Positions 33,897 through 44,138 are shown, counted from the first letter of the stretch. The stretch is 64,000 bases of DNA from a bacterium BRH_c32 (GCA_001516025.1 LOEU01000032.1:41844-105843); one strand, 5' to 3'. The notes: generated by a model not told the origin, from the sequence alone. Translations and numbers: made by a program.

Positions 33897-35129
33897 TTAA
33901 ATAGTATGTATTAATAATCCATCTCTTAATTTTGGTTCAAACCATGTTGATTTAGGAGGCATTATCTCTCCTGCATCAGAAATCTTAATTAAATCTTCAA
34001 TTGAAACAGGATATAATGAAAAAGCGATCTGTGCTTTACCTTCATTTACAAGTTTTTCCAATTCAGCCGTACCTCTGATACCTCCAATAAAATCAATATT
34101 ATTATCGGTTCTTGGGTCTCCGATTCCGAGCATGGGATGAAGTAAATAATTTTGAAGAATACTTACGTCAAGATTATCACCAAGAGTTTCTCCGGGCTTT
34201 ACGTTCTCGTTAGGTGTAATTTCATACCACTCATTATCATAATAAAAACAGAATGTTCTTGACTGCGCCGGAGTCGGGGAATCTGCTTTTACGATTCTGA
34301 AATTTTCTTGAATCTTATTGAATAGTTCATCTTTAGTAATATCATTCAAGTCGAGTACTACTCTATTATAAGGAAGAATTGCTAATTGCTCGGCAGGGAA
34401 TAGAACAGCTAAAAAGAAATTATATTCTTCTTTGCCGGTATGAGCCGGATTCATTTTTGATTTTTCTTTTTGAGCGCGGCTTGCACTCGCTGCTCTATGA
34501 TGTCCATCGGCAATATAAAGATAAGGTACTTTCGCAATTGAGGATGTAACTTTAGCAGAGTATTCTTTGGACATAATCCATACTGTATGACGAATTCCAT
34601 CTGCCGATGTGAAATCATAAAGTGGATCATTCTTTTTCGTCTCTTCTACTATTTGGTTTACTTCTTCGGTGCCATGATAAGTAAGAAATACTGCGCCGGT
34701 CTGTGCATTTGTTGTAATGATATGATTTGTTCTGTCATCTTCTTTTACTTTACGGGTTTTTTCATGTTTTTTGATTACATCATTATTATAATCTTCAACC
34801 GAAAAAGTAGCCGCAATACCTGTTTGAGTTTGCGAACCCATAATTAATTGGTAAACATAAAGATGCGGTTCTTCTTCTTGAATTAGTGGAGCTTCATTTT
34901 TAAGTCGCTCGAAATTTTCTTTTGCCTTGTCATAAACCGCTGATGAATAAACATCGACTTTGTTCTTGCATTCAATTTCGGAACGAGTTACACGTAAAAA
35001 GGAAAGAGGATTTCCTTTTGCTAGATCTGCTGCTTCATCTTTGTTCAATACATCGTAAGGCACGCTTGCTACAAGACGCACCACTTCCGGAGCCGGTCTG
35101 ACTGCTCTAAAAGGTCTAATTACAGCCAT
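33897..35129 (-). CDS. DUF1015 family protein
   Basis: A 410-residue soluble protein of the DUF1015 family. It opens with the characteristic IRPFRAVRPAPE followed by VASVPYDVLN, and has the conserved YIADGHHRAASA block in the middle and a Cys-poor C-terminal domain. Its biochemical role is unknown. It is encoded directly upstream of serC with 15 bases between them, so a link to serine or phospho-amino-acid metabolism is likely by context only. Confidence 0.88.
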   Translation of the reverse strand: MAVIRPFRAVRPAPEVVRLVASVPYDVLNKDEAADLAKGNPLSFLRVTRSEIECKNKVDVYSSAVYDKAKENFERLKNEAPLIQEEEPHLYVYQLIMGSQTQTGIAATFSVEDYNNDVIKKHEKTRKVKEDDRTNHIITTNAQTGAVFLTYHGTEEVNQIVEETKKNDPLYDFTSADGIRHTVWIMSKEYSAKVTSSIAKVPYLYIADGHHRAASASRAQKEKSKMNPAHTGKEEYNFFLAVLFPAEQLAILPYNRVVLDLNDITKDELFNKIQENFRIVKADSPTPAQSRTFCFYYDNEWYEITPNENVKPGETLGDNLDVSILQNYLLHPMLGIGDPRTDNNIDFIGGIRGTAELEKLVNEGKAQIAFSLYPVSIEDLIKISDAGEIMPPKSTWFEPKLRDGLLIHTI

Positions 35130-35226
35130 TATTCACCTATAATTGTTTTTAATAGTTATAAGTAAAATAGGGTTTTAATATCTGAATGTAAAATTTAGAG
35201 TGGCTAGTTCAGTACGATTTTAATAA

Positions 35227-35262
35227 AAAAGCCGCCCAAAAATTTGATTTTGGACGGCTTAA
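35227..35262 (-). terminator. Terminator after the TlpA-like gene
   Basis: Arms 35229-35241 and 35248-35260 (AAGCCG-C-CCAAAA with TTTTGG-A-CGGCTT) pair with a single mismatch. On the minus strand a T run follows. It ends transcription from the TlpA-like gene before the DUF1015-serC operon. Confidence 0.75.
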
Positions 35263-35309
35263 ATAACATCAGCCATTTCGTTTTATTAGTCGTATTCAGG
35301 CAATATTTA

Positions 35310-37169
35310 TTACTCAATCAATGAAATCATTGTAGAAATTTCTTCAACCATTGCATCTAGATCCCCGTTATATCCAACACTCTTGAAACGGATATTGCCG
35401 GACTTATCGATGATAAATTTAGTTGGAATCCCTGATACTTTATATGAAGTAATTACACTATTATCTAAATCCATTAATACTTGGAATGGATATTTATTTT
35501 TAGCAATAAAATCTTTGGCATTCTGAATCTTATCCTCTACTCTTTCCCATGTATTAACGAATAAGAATTTTACTTTATCGTTATCGGCATATTTTTCGAC
35601 AGCTTTTTGCATAGCAGGGAAGGAGGCGAGACACGGTCCGCACCATGTAGCCCAAAAATCTACTATAACTGTTTTCCCTTTTAATGATGCCAAAGAAACT
35701 TCATTGCCATCTAAATCTTTCAATGTAAATAGAGGAGCAGGATCGTTCAATAATTTTTCCTTTAATTCATCTCTCATCTTCTTATTTGCAATCTCTTTTA
35801 ATGATGAATAATAGGAATCGAATTTATCTGCAGAACCGCCTGTTTTTGTATATGCTTGTGAGAGCAGTTCTTTCATTGCCGGTGTGCTATGACCCTCTTT
35901 AATATATTTTTCGAGTGATTCTTTAGCTTTATCGAATTTATTTAAGTCAACCAATAATTTTACAAAAGCTTCGTTTACTTCAGGATCTTCTTCTTTATTT
36001 AAAGTTACGGCTTCATTAAAGGCTTTTAATGCATCTTCTTTTTGACCAAGTTTTTCATATAGTTCACCTTGTGTGTTGAGGAGAAGGGCAGTAGAGTAAT
36101 CATTATTTTGATACCATTCTTCATTAGTCATGTACGGTGGTTTAGTCGGACTAATATATTTTGAATTGGCTTTAGCCTTTTTTATACCTAATTCCAATGA
36201 TTTCTGCGCAAGATTTAACAAGGTATCTTTTTTAATTAGTGTATTAGCTAATGAGTTGTATAAATTGGTGATCTCAGGTCTATAATTTTCTTCCAAGTAA
36301 TCGAAAGTTTCTTGATATTTTTTATTTGCTAATAGTGCTCTTGCATAGTCGCTCAAAGAATATGGGAAATTTTTACTGTTAGCGAAATCTTTTTGAATTT
36401 CGTTAATAAGCTTTGTCTTTTCTTGGAGGTCGTTAGTTTTTCTTAATAATTGAAATTTCTCCATAAAAACAGTTTCGTTGGTAGGAAATTTCTCGTTATA
36501 TAGCTTTTTATATTTTGCGGCATTTTCAGAATCTTTAATTCTTTCATACCAAGTAGCCATTAATGAATATTGTTCTTCAGTAGGATTTGGCAATGAAGCA
36601 ATTTTATCCAATTCGGGTTTTATAATTTCTTTTGCTTTTACGGGGTCTATATTATTGAGTGCATAAAAATATCCGCTAAGGAAATCATTCTTTATACTAG
36701 GATTAGCGGCAAAATCTTTTTCAAATAATAATATTGCTTTATCATTATCTCTTGTCAGATCAAGATAAGCAACCCAAAAAGCATAGGCATTAGCTAAAGC
36801 AGCATCTGTTCCTGGTAAAAGTTTACCATCTTTTCCTGAAAGTTGAATTACATATCCGCTGCCGCCATTATTATCTTGTTTCTCTCCATCTTTAAAAACA
36901 ATAAATAATCCTTGAGTAGAATCTGATGGTGTAACGGAAAATTGATTTGATTTAACTTCATACTGCGAAGTTGAATAAAGGTCTTTCCCATATTCATAAA
37001 CAAATGCTTTTACATCCTTTGCATTTTCTAATGATGTCCCTTTTGTATCAAAGGTAACTGTAATTTTTTGATTTTGAGCAGGATTAGCTGGACTAAAGCT
37101 GAAATTTTTTGATTGCGCATTTACCAAAATTGCAGCGAATAAAAATAATATTAAGAACTTTGTTTTCAT
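35310..37169 (-). CDS. Periplasmic TlpA-like thioredoxin with TPR region
   Basis: A 619-residue exported protein with a signal peptide (1-18, ending ILVNAQ). A beta-rich N-terminal domain (20-130) is followed by a long helical TPR-like region (about 140-460). A C-terminal TlpA/ResA-type thioredoxin domain carries the redox motif WCGPC at 509-513, with IVDFWATWCGPC before it and the cis-Pro in SGIPTKFII. It probably reduces or shuffles disulfides in the periplasm, perhaps on c-type cytochrome or secreted substrates, with the TPR part holding the partner. Single gene with its own terminator. Confidence 0.88.
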   Translation of the reverse strand: MKTKFLILFLFAAILVNAQSKNFSFSPANPAQNQKITVTFDTKGTSLENAKDVKAFVYEYGKDLYSTSQYEVKSNQFSVTPSDSTQGLFIVFKDGEKQDNNGGSGYVIQLSGKDGKLLPGTDAALANAYAFWVAYLDLTRDNDKAILLFEKDFAANPSIKNDFLSGYFYALNNIDPVKAKEIIKPELDKIASLPNPTEEQYSLMATWYERIKDSENAAKYKKLYNEKFPTNETVFMEKFQLLRKTNDLQEKTKLINEIQKDFANSKNFPYSLSDYARALLANKKYQETFDYLEENYRPEITNLYNSLANTLIKKDTLLNLAQKSLELGIKKAKANSKYISPTKPPYMTNEEWYQNNDYSTALLLNTQGELYEKLGQKEDALKAFNEAVTLNKEEDPEVNEAFVKLLVDLNKFDKAKESLEKYIKEGHSTPAMKELLSQAYTKTGGSADKFDSYYSSLKEIANKKMRDELKEKLLNDPAPLFTLKDLDGNEVSLASLKGKTVIVDFWATWCGPCLASFPAMQKAVEKYADNDKVKFLFVNTWERVEDKIQNAKDFIAKNKYPFQVLMDLDNSVITSYKVSGIPTKFIIDKSGNIRFKSVGYNGDLDAMVEEISTMISLIE

Positions 37170-37287
37170 TTATACCCCTTTTAATAAAATAAACAGACTA
37201 AATTATCATAATTTTTTACTTAATGAAAATAAAAATATACGATATAATTATTTTTATTACATCGGGAGGAAAAGATAGTTCCACCCG

Positions 37288-37716
37288 TTATTCAGTTTCT
37301 ACTACTTTAAATGAATGTGTAATAGACATTGCTTTATCGAGCATAGCAGTAACGCTGCAATATTTTGTTTGCGAAAGTTCAATTGCTCTTTCTACATCTT
37401 TCTCGTTTATCCCTTTACCATAAAAAACATACTCAATATGAATTTTAGTAAAAACCTGTGGATGAGTTTCAGCTACATCTGCTTCAAGATTCATTTCAAA
37501 TCCATCAATTTTAATTCTTTTTTTCTGAAGAATTGCCGTAACGTCACTGCCCGTGCATCCGCCGAGTGCAATTAATAAAAGTTCTTTTGGTCTTGTTGCA
37601 CCATTACTGCCGCCAAAATTCTCCGGTCCATCCATCATCACCCAATTATTGGAATCTGCTTTACCTGCGAAGGTAATTCCTTGTACTTGTTTTACAAAAG
37701 CTTTTTTCGTGCTCAT
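37288..37716 (-). CDS. OsmC family protein
   Basis: A 142-residue OsmC/YhfA-type protein. The two conserved cysteines are present: one in ALGGCTGSDV near residue 54, and the other in QTKYCSVTAML near residue 117. Members with this pair reduce organic hydroperoxides at the dimer interface. The more OsmC-distant YhfA group also fits the short length. It is a likely stress protein of the cytoplasm. It has a short spacer (118 bases) to the TlpA-like gene on the same strand, but no strong sign of co-transcription. Confidence 0.87.
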   Translation of the reverse strand: MSTKKAFVKQVQGITFAGKADSNNWVMMDGPENFGGSNGATRPKELLLIALGGCTGSDVTAILQKKRIKIDGFEMNLEADVAETHPQVFTKIHIEYVFYGKGINEKDVERAIELSQTKYCSVTAMLDKAMSITHSFKVVETE

Positions 37717-37838
37717 TGATATTTCCTTTGTTTTATTACCAATAAGATAGAAATAATTACAAAAAGATTCAGAAAAAGGATATTTAGTTTTTATTATTCA
37801 GATTAATTTTTATATTCGTTTAATAAAATAATAGAGCG

Positions 37839-38447
37839 ATGAAACTAAAGCCACTAATACCAAAATCGGAAGCCAGAAAAATGGCAGTTAAAAGAAGGAG
37901 TGAATTATCTCCTGCCGAAATAAAAACAAAAACTAATTATATAATTGAAAGATTATTAAAATTAGACGACTTTGTTCATGCAAAAACTGTTTTTATCTAT
38001 CTTGCAAGCAGAAGTGGTGAAGTGGATACGAGGAAATTAATTGATAATATGGAAGGGTGGGGTAAAACCATTATTATTCCAAAATTGAGTAAATCGATTA
38101 AAAAATTCAAACGCTCAAATTTTATGGGATGGGATCATATAGTTAAAAATAATGAAGGATACTATGAACCGATAGTTGGTATCGATGAAGAGCTCACCGA
38201 TATAGACCTATTTATCGTCCCTGCATTAGCGATTTCCGTACTTGGACAGCGTGTGGGATATGGTGGCGGATATTATGATAAAATGCTTAAGAATATTCGT
38301 GCTCCAAAAATAGCACTCGCTTTCGAATTCCAAGTTTTCGAGAATATTGAAACCGACGTGCATGATGTAAGAATAGATCGGATTGTAACCGAAAGAAGAA
38401 TAATAAATTCACGTGAACCACAAAAAAGAGCTTTGGAGCTTCTCTAA
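37839..38447 (+). CDS. 5-formyltetrahydrofolate cyclo-ligase
   Basis: A 202-residue enzyme that uses ATP to convert 5-formyl-THF into 5,10-methenyl-THF, returning a storage folate to the C1 pool. Recognised by the P-loop-like C-terminal block GQRVGYGGGYYDKML, the N-terminal basic KSEARKMAVKRRSEL, and VFIYLASRSGEVDT. Length is normal. The next gene begins 9 bases after its stop. It is divergent from OsmC, with a 122-base spacer. Confidence 0.9.
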   Translation: MKLKPLIPKSEARKMAVKRRSELSPAEIKTKTNYIIERLLKLDDFVHAKTVFIYLASRSGEVDTRKLIDNMEGWGKTIIIPKLSKSIKKFKRSNFMGWDHIVKNNEGYYEPIVGIDEELTDIDLFIVPALAISVLGQRVGYGGGYYDKMLKNIRAPKIALAFEFQVFENIETDVHDVRIDRIVTERRIINSREPQKRALELL

Positions 38448-38455
38448 GTTTTCCA

Positions 38456-39160
38456 ATGGAAGATAACAATAATTCTTTTATAGATTTTAATTCGCTTGAT
38501 GATTCGACCGAGAGCAACAATCAATATAAAAATCAATTTAATCTACCTCCCCAAAAGGTACTGGCAAGATCAAATAAAGATATTATTATTTCAGGAACCT
38601 GTTCCGGATTTGCGGCTTATCTAAATATCTCTCCATTAATAGTACGGTTATCGGCAATAATTTCAGTATTCTTAGGTGGATGGGGATTGATAATATATTT
38701 AATCTCTGCATTAATCCTCCCAATCAATAGAAATTTTATTCCTTCCGATATGGCAGAAATAAATGAAATTAATGAAGGGAAAATAAAATCGCTTTCTTCG
38801 GGTGTTCTTATATTTTTAGGGCTTTATTCACTTCTTAATAAATTGCATATTAGCTTTGTTATAAATCCTAATTCATATTCTTGGAATATTTTTATACCAT
38901 TTGCCGCAATAGCAATTGCACTTTTAGTAAGTAGGAATAATCGCGGTGAAGAGATAACTTTTCCTGAAGAAAAAACACGTCTTAAAAAATCTATTTCAAA
39001 TAAATACTTTAGAGGAGTATGCAGCGGTCTCGCAGATTATTTTGATCTGAAACCCGAAATTATAAGAACATTTTTTGTACTTATTACTTTTATTACTGCA
39101 GGGTTTGGAATTATCCTTTATCTGATGTTCGATTTCGGTATGGAGAAAAATAATGAATAA
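38456..39160 (+). CDS. Membrane protein with two PspC domains
   Basis: A protein of 234 residues. An N-terminal polar tail of about 35 residues leads into the first PspC domain (about 35-95, SGTCSGFAAYLNISPLIVR with membrane helix). A central membrane pair at about 115-160 follows, then a second PspC domain (about 178-234, RGVCSGLADYFDLKPEIIR). The two domains look like an internal duplication. PspC proteins act in envelope-stress sensing. It overlaps the next membrane-protein gene by 8 bases; an ECF sigma/anti-sigma pair lies on the opposite strand beyond, which may or may not be linked. Confidence 0.82.
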   Translation: MEDNNNSFIDFNSLDDSTESNNQYKNQFNLPPQKVLARSNKDIIISGTCSGFAAYLNISPLIVRLSAIISVFLGGWGLIIYLISALILPINRNFIPSDMAEINEINEGKIKSLSSGVLIFLGLYSLLNKLHISFVINPNSYSWNIFIPFAAIAIALLVSRNNRGEEITFPEEKTRLKKSISNKYFRGVCSGLADYFDLKPEIIRTFFVLITFITAGFGIILYLMFDFGMEKNNE

Positions 39161-39659
39161 GAAAAAAATAGTATCTATATCATTATTCTTATTTGGCATT
39201 CTAATGATTGGAAATCTCTTTATAAAGTTTTATTTCACTTTTTATGAAATAACAGCTATTACGTTCTTATTCTATGGCATATCAAGTATCTATTATGGCT
39301 TTAAGATTGGCAATAGAGGAATTATCTTTCTCGCATCTATTACATTTCTTTCGGGGATTTTTTTATGGATACTAGAAAATGCACGCTTAATAAATTCACG
39401 TGGAATTTATCTCACCGGCTCTCTTTTTATATTGGGGAGTTCTTTATTAATGCTGTTCATCTATGACAGTAAGATAAAATTATTTCTCACGATTTCTCTT
39501 TCATTAATAGCTCTCAGCATTGCATCGATATTTTTAATTGATATCAATTTAATAAAATCGATAGTAGAGTTTACGGATAGAATTATGTCGGTAGTATATC
39601 CTTACTATTTAATTGCGCTCGGATTATTTCTACTTACGGGAAGTTTTACCAAGGAGTAA
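39153..39659 (+). CDS. Small multi-pass membrane protein of unknown function
   Basis: A 168-residue hydrophobic protein with about five membrane helices and very short loops. No motif was recognised. The start overlaps the PspC gene by 8 bases, so translation is coupled and a joint function is likely. The last 30 bases overlap the 3' end of the convergent anti-sigma gene. It resembles the DUF5668/LiaF-type small membrane domains sometimes paired with PspC, but this is only a suggestion. Confidence 0.7.
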   Translation: MNKKKIVSISLFLFGILMIGNLFIKFYFTFYEITAITFLFYGISSIYYGFKIGNRGIIFLASITFLSGIFLWILENARLINSRGIYLTGSLFILGSSLLMLFIYDSKIKLFLTISLSLIALSIASIFLIDINLIKSIVEFTDRIMSVVYPYYLIALGLFLLTGSFTKE

Positions 39660-40754
39660 ATTATCTGATCTAAAAACTGTTTCACCCGATGGAAGTTCAG
39701 AGCCCGCAGCGGGTTCTCTTGTAATTACCACAAATTCAATATCACTAAACGGAAAATCGGGTAAAGTATTCAAAGGAATAAATTTCGATCCGGTTTGCGG
39801 AGCAAAAAGTGCAGCTGAAATATATTTACCTTTATTCTGCCACCATAACTGATAGCTTTCATCGCCTTTTAATTGAGGTAAATCATATACTTCTAACATC
39901 CCCTTTTGCTGTGCAGAGGTAAGATATAGTTTAACGTATCCGCCAAAACTTGGATTTACATTTGGAACGTCAATAATTTTTAAGTCTTTCATTTTTAGGA
40001 AATCTAAAAGCGGTGTATTTTCACGAGCAAATTCATCTTTATTCCTAAGCTCATTGCGTAAAGATTTTATCTCTTCACTCATCGAATCAATTTTTGTATT
40101 GAGATCGTTACTCCAAGAAAAACTAAAATAACCGATTATAATAAATAGGACTAAAGAAAGTAAAATAGCCAGCCAACTTATAACTGAAGATGAAGTAGGT
40201 TTATCGATCTCTTTCTTATTAGATTCCATAGTATTATGTTGAGGCGAAAAAAGAGATGGCGGTGAATCGGGCATCTGTGGCATAGTTCTCTTACCCCCTG
40301 TATTCTTATTTGAATTAGTCGCTCTGCTTATAACCGGCTCCGGAGTTGGCTCTTCAGGTCGTATTACTGTCTCACCTTTGAATTCACTCATTCTATCTCT
40401 GGGAGAATCATCTTCTGTATAATGAATCTTGGTGGCAAATGACCGGCTACTTTTAAAATTAGGGACTTCATCAATTTGGGTTATAGTCTTTTTTCTTTCT
40501 TCTATTATTTTAGCTTTAATTTCTTCTTGAAGACTAATAAGTTTTTTAGCCACTTTTTCTTTAAGAACAGCATCGGGTTTTTCGAGATCTAAAATTGCAG
40601 GAACCATGGCAATAATATTCTGCAATTCACTCAATTCATTTTCAGGTAGTTGACCGCCGGAACGGATATAATCCTTGAACTGAATAAAATTTTCCTTATC
40701 CATGCAGCCACATGAAAAAGCTGCTATCATCTCATGTATTGCTTGTTCTGCCAT
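39630..40754 (-). CDS. Anti-sigma factor, RskA-like
   Basis: A 374-residue protein. The N-terminal cytoplasmic part (1-190) begins with a short anti-sigma-like helix bundle (HEMIAAFSCGCMDKENF), then a disordered charged linker rich in Pro and Ser. One membrane helix lies at about 195-215 (ISWLAILLSLVLFIIIGYF). The extracytoplasmic domain ends in an RskA-type fold (YQLWWQNKGKYISAALFAP, FVVITREPAAGSE). It would hold the ECF sigma factor encoded one base upstream until a signal releases it. Its 3' end overlaps the convergent membrane-protein gene by 30 bases. Confidence 0.85.
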   Translation of the reverse strand: MAEQAIHEMIAAFSCGCMDKENFIQFKDYIRSGGQLPENELSELQNIIAMVPAILDLEKPDAVLKEKVAKKLISLQEEIKAKIIEERKKTITQIDEVPNFKSSRSFATKIHYTEDDSPRDRMSEFKGETVIRPEEPTPEPVISRATNSNKNTGGKRTMPQMPDSPPSLFSPQHNTMESNKKEIDKPTSSSVISWLAILLSLVLFIIIGYFSFSWSNDLNTKIDSMSEEIKSLRNELRNKDEFARENTPLLDFLKMKDLKIIDVPNVNPSFGGYVKLYLTSAQQKGMLEVYDLPQLKGDESYQLWWQNKGKYISAALFAPQTGSKFIPLNTLPDFPFSDIEFVVITREPAAGSELPSGETVFRSDNLLLGKTSRK

Positions 40755-40755
40755 T

Positions 40756-41334
40756 TTACTCTTTTATTAAAAAGTCTCTTAAGTTATATAATGCCATCAT
40801 AATTTTATGTCGAACAGTTTCCAAAGGAACGTTTAATTTCTGCGAAATTTCGGAAACAGTAAATCCTTCATAGTATGCTAAATGAAGAACGTATTTTTGC
40901 GAATCTGTTAATTTTGATAATGCTTTTTCCATCTTTGGGCGGATTGTCATTACCGTTTCAAAATCTAAACTATCAATATCGCGTTGAAAAGTGGGAATAA
41001 TAAAATAGTCTTCATATTCTGAATCATAAGGTACTGATATGGAATTGGAATTGCGATTTCTTCTGAGGTTGTCTATTGCCTTATTACGTGCGAGTGTTAC
41101 AAGCCATGTATATACATTACCTGTAGCAAAATCGAATTGTTCGATCTTCTGCCAGACAACTACAAACAGATCAACTAGCAACTGTTCTGCAGTTGAATCA
41201 TCAGGAGAGATTTTTTTTATTACGGTATAAAGAAGCGACGAATAGCGGTCATATAATTCTTCCAAAGCCCGCGATTCTAACCGTGCTATCTCCTGCATCA
41301 ATTCAAGATCGTTTAAACTCTTATATTTGTTCAA
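40756..41334 (-). CDS. ECF sigma-70 factor
   Basis: A 192-residue RNA polymerase sigma factor with region 2 (LYDRYSSLLYTVIKKI, TWLVTLARNKAIDNLRR) and region 4 helix-turn-helix (LHLAYYEGFTVSEISQKLNVPLETVRHKI). It belongs to the SigK-like group by its pairing with an RskA-type anti-sigma factor one base downstream. The start at 41334 is a TTG with no clear ribosome site; the ATG at 41298 (MQEIARLES) is an alternative, but the upstream residues match the family start. It is divergent from alaS, with a 136-base intergenic region that may hold its autoregulated promoter. Confidence 0.88.
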   Translation of the reverse strand: MNKYKSLNDLELMQEIARLESRALEELYDRYSSLLYTVIKKISPDDSTAEQLLVDLFVVVWQKIEQFDFATGNVYTWLVTLARNKAIDNLRRNRNSNSISVPYDSEYEDYFIIPTFQRDIDSLDFETVMTIRPKMEKALSKLTDSQKYVLHLAYYEGFTVSEISQKLNVPLETVRHKIMMALYNLRDFLIKE

Positions 41335-41470
41335 TGTTTTATAGAATTAAATTGTTAACTGTCAAACCTAATATTAATAGCAAAAATAAACAAATTCTTA
41401 TGAAAATTCGTACTTAATTTTAAAGTTTCCGCTTGTTTTTAGTATATTTTCACACTTAAATAATAATTGT

Positions 41471-44062
41471 ATGGCAAAAATGAGATCGAACGAAATAAGA
41501 AACGAGTTTTTTGAATTTTTTAAAGAGAAAAATCATAAAGTGGTTTCGAGTGCACCGGTAGTCCCTTATGATGATCCGACTCTGCTTTTTACAAATGCGG
41601 GTATGAATCAATTCAAAGATGTTTTTCTTGGTACAGGTAAAAGAGATTATAAGCGCGCTGTCGATACGCAAAAATGTATTCGAGTAAGCGGTAAGCATAA
41701 CGATCTCGAAGAGGTGGGTTATGATACCTATCACCATACATTTTTTGAGATGCTCGGCAATTGGTCTTTCGGTGATTACTATAAAGAAGAAGCAATTTTA
41801 TGGGCATGGGAAATATTGACTGAAAGATTTAAACTTCCTAAAGAACGCCTATTTGCCACTGTATATAGAACCGATGATGAAGCTTATGAATTATGGAAAA
41901 CAAAGACAGATATTAATCCGGAACATATCTTACGATTCGATGAAAAAGATAATTTTTGGGAGATGGGGGAAACTGGTCCCTGCGGTCCATGCTCCGAAAT
42001 ACATATTAATCTCGCCGATGATTATGATAATCCTGATTATGTAAATGCGGGAACAGCTGATTGTATCGAAATATGGAACCTCGTTTTTATTCAATATAAT
42101 CGGGATGAAACAGGGAAATTAAATGAACTGCCCTCGAAGCATGTGGATACAGGAATGGGCTTTGAAAGATTATGTGCAGTAATGCAGGGGAAAAGATCAA
42201 ATTATGATACAGACGTATTTACTCCATTGATATCGGAAATAGAGAAAATCAGCTCAATAAAATATGAAAAAGAGATTGATATGATCTCAATGCGTGTAAT
42301 TGCAGATCATGTAAGAGCATTAACATTTGCAATTGCCGATGGCGCAATGCCCGGCAATGAAGGACGTGGTTATGTGCTTAGACGCCTATTAAGAAGAGCT
42401 GCACGATACGGAAGAAAATTAAATCTTACCGAACCGTTTATGTTTAAGTTGGTAAATGTACTAGTTGAGAATATGTCGCACGTATTCCCTGAATTGAAAT
42501 CGAACCAAGGTAATATTGAAAAGATTATTAAAGCCGAAGAAGAAAGTTTTAATTCCACTTTAGATCGTGGAATTGAGCTATTTGAAAATATTGCGTTGAA
42601 ACCGGAAGTAAAGAAAACTAATATTATTCCGGGTGAAGATGTTTTTAAGTTGTATGATACTTATGGATTTCCGTTTGATCTAACGAGTGTCATGGCACGC
42701 GAAAAAGGGATGAATGTGGATGAAGCGGGATTTAATAAATTTATGGATCAGCAAAAAGAGAGAGCACGTAAATCGACTAAAGATAAACTTGCCGGCGGTG
42801 CTTCTTTATCGGAAAAATTAGCTGAACTAAATTTGAACACCGATATTCCAACTCAATTTCTTGGCTATGAAGTATTAGAATCTGAATCGGAAATTATTTT
42901 TGCAACCGAGATTGAAGGTAATAGAATTATCGTCCTAGATAGAACCCCATTTTATGCTGAATCGGGCGGACAGGCAAGTGATACAGGTACATTGATAATT
43001 GAAGGTATCGATCTAAATGTTATCGATGTAGTGAAAATTCAAAATCAATTTGTGCATATAGTCGAAGGCAGCGGAAACGTTAAAATCGAAAAAGGAATGA
43101 AAGTCGTTGCAAAGGTTGATTCAAAAAGAAGATGGGATATAATGAGGAACCACTCTGCCACACACTTTCTTCATGCGGCACTTCGTTCCGTTCTTGGTGC
43201 TCATGTTCAGCAGGCTGGTTCTTATGTAGGGCCGGATCATCTCCGTTTTGATTTTACTCATTTTGAAAAAGTCAAACCGGAAGAACTAAAAGAGATAGAA
43301 TCATTAATTAATGAAAAGCTAAGAGAGAATATGACGATGACGCATCATAAGGACACTCCTTTTGATGATGCAAAGAAGATGGGTGCTTTGATGTTCTTTG
43401 GCGATAAGTACGGCGATAAAGTGAACGTTGTTCAATTTGGTGATTATACTTTAGAGTTTTGCGGAGGAACTCATGTTAATAATAGCTCACAGATTGGAAT
43501 GCTTAAAATTATCAATGAGACTTCGATAGCGAGCGGTGTAAGAAGAATTGAGGCTGTTACAGGTGCGGGAGTAGAAAAATATATTCATGATCAAGAATTA
43601 AAAATTTTAGAAACAGAAAATAAATTCCATGCTCTTCATGACGAGAAAAAGAAACTTGAAAAAGAATTAGCCGAAATAAAACTGAAAGAAAAGCTGGGCG
43701 GAATCGATTCGATAATAAAATCAGGCGAAATCGTAGGTTCTTATAAAATCTTTAAATCTGTTGTAATGGCCGAATCGATGGATGAACTTAAATCGATGGG
43801 GGATGAATTAAGAATGAAAATGGGAAGCGGTATCGGACTTTTAATTTCCGCAATTGAGGATAAAGTAGGTGTAGTTACGGTAGTGAGCGATGATCTTATA
43901 AAAGAGAAAAAATTATCTGCGGGTAAGATAGTCGGTGAAGTAGCAAAAATTCTTGGCGGAGGTGGAGGCGGAAGACCTCATCTTGCCACAGCCGGCGGGA
44001 AAGATATCCATAAGATCGATGAAGCACTTTCCTTCTTTAGCGAATACGTCAGTAAGCTCTAG
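41471..44062 (+). CDS. alaS: Alanyl-tRNA synthetase
   Basis: A full-length class II synthetase of 863 residues that charges tRNA-Ala. Motif 1 region is FTNAGMNQFKDVFLG, motif 2 HHTFFEMLGNWSFGDYY, and motif 3 GRGYVLRRLLRRAARYG. The editing domain has HSATHFLHAALRS and the zinc set CGGTHV in the second half. The C-terminal oligomerisation/Ala domain closes with LGGGGGGRPHLATAGG, ending FFSEYVSKL. No insertion or truncation is seen. Confidence 0.97.
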   Translation: MAKMRSNEIRNEFFEFFKEKNHKVVSSAPVVPYDDPTLLFTNAGMNQFKDVFLGTGKRDYKRAVDTQKCIRVSGKHNDLEEVGYDTYHHTFFEMLGNWSFGDYYKEEAILWAWEILTERFKLPKERLFATVYRTDDEAYELWKTKTDINPEHILRFDEKDNFWEMGETGPCGPCSEIHINLADDYDNPDYVNAGTADCIEIWNLVFIQYNRDETGKLNELPSKHVDTGMGFERLCAVMQGKRSNYDTDVFTPLISEIEKISSIKYEKEIDMISMRVIADHVRALTFAIADGAMPGNEGRGYVLRRLLRRAARYGRKLNLTEPFMFKLVNVLVENMSHVFPELKSNQGNIEKIIKAEEESFNSTLDRGIELFENIALKPEVKKTNIIPGEDVFKLYDTYGFPFDLTSVMAREKGMNVDEAGFNKFMDQQKERARKSTKDKLAGGASLSEKLAELNLNTDIPTQFLGYEVLESESEIIFATEIEGNRIIVLDRTPFYAESGGQASDTGTLIIEGIDLNVIDVVKIQNQFVHIVEGSGNVKIEKGMKVVAKVDSKRRWDIMRNHSATHFLHAALRSVLGAHVQQAGSYVGPDHLRFDFTHFEKVKPEELKEIESLINEKLRENMTMTHHKDTPFDDAKKMGALMFFGDKYGDKVNVVQFGDYTLEFCGGTHVNNSSQIGMLKIINETSIASGVRRIEAVTGAGVEKYIHDQELKILETENKFHALHDEKKKLEKELAEIKLKEKLGGIDSIIKSGEIVGSYKIFKSVVMAESMDELKSMGDELRMKMGSGIGLLISAIEDKVGVVTVVSDDLIKEKKLSAGKIVGEVAKILGGGGGGRPHLATAGGKDIHKIDEALSFFSEYVSKL

Positions 44063-44138
44063 TATCGGTAAAATTATATGGGGCAATTAAAAGATTGAAA
44101 AATCCTCATAAAAATAAAGCGAGGAAATAAAATTAAAA

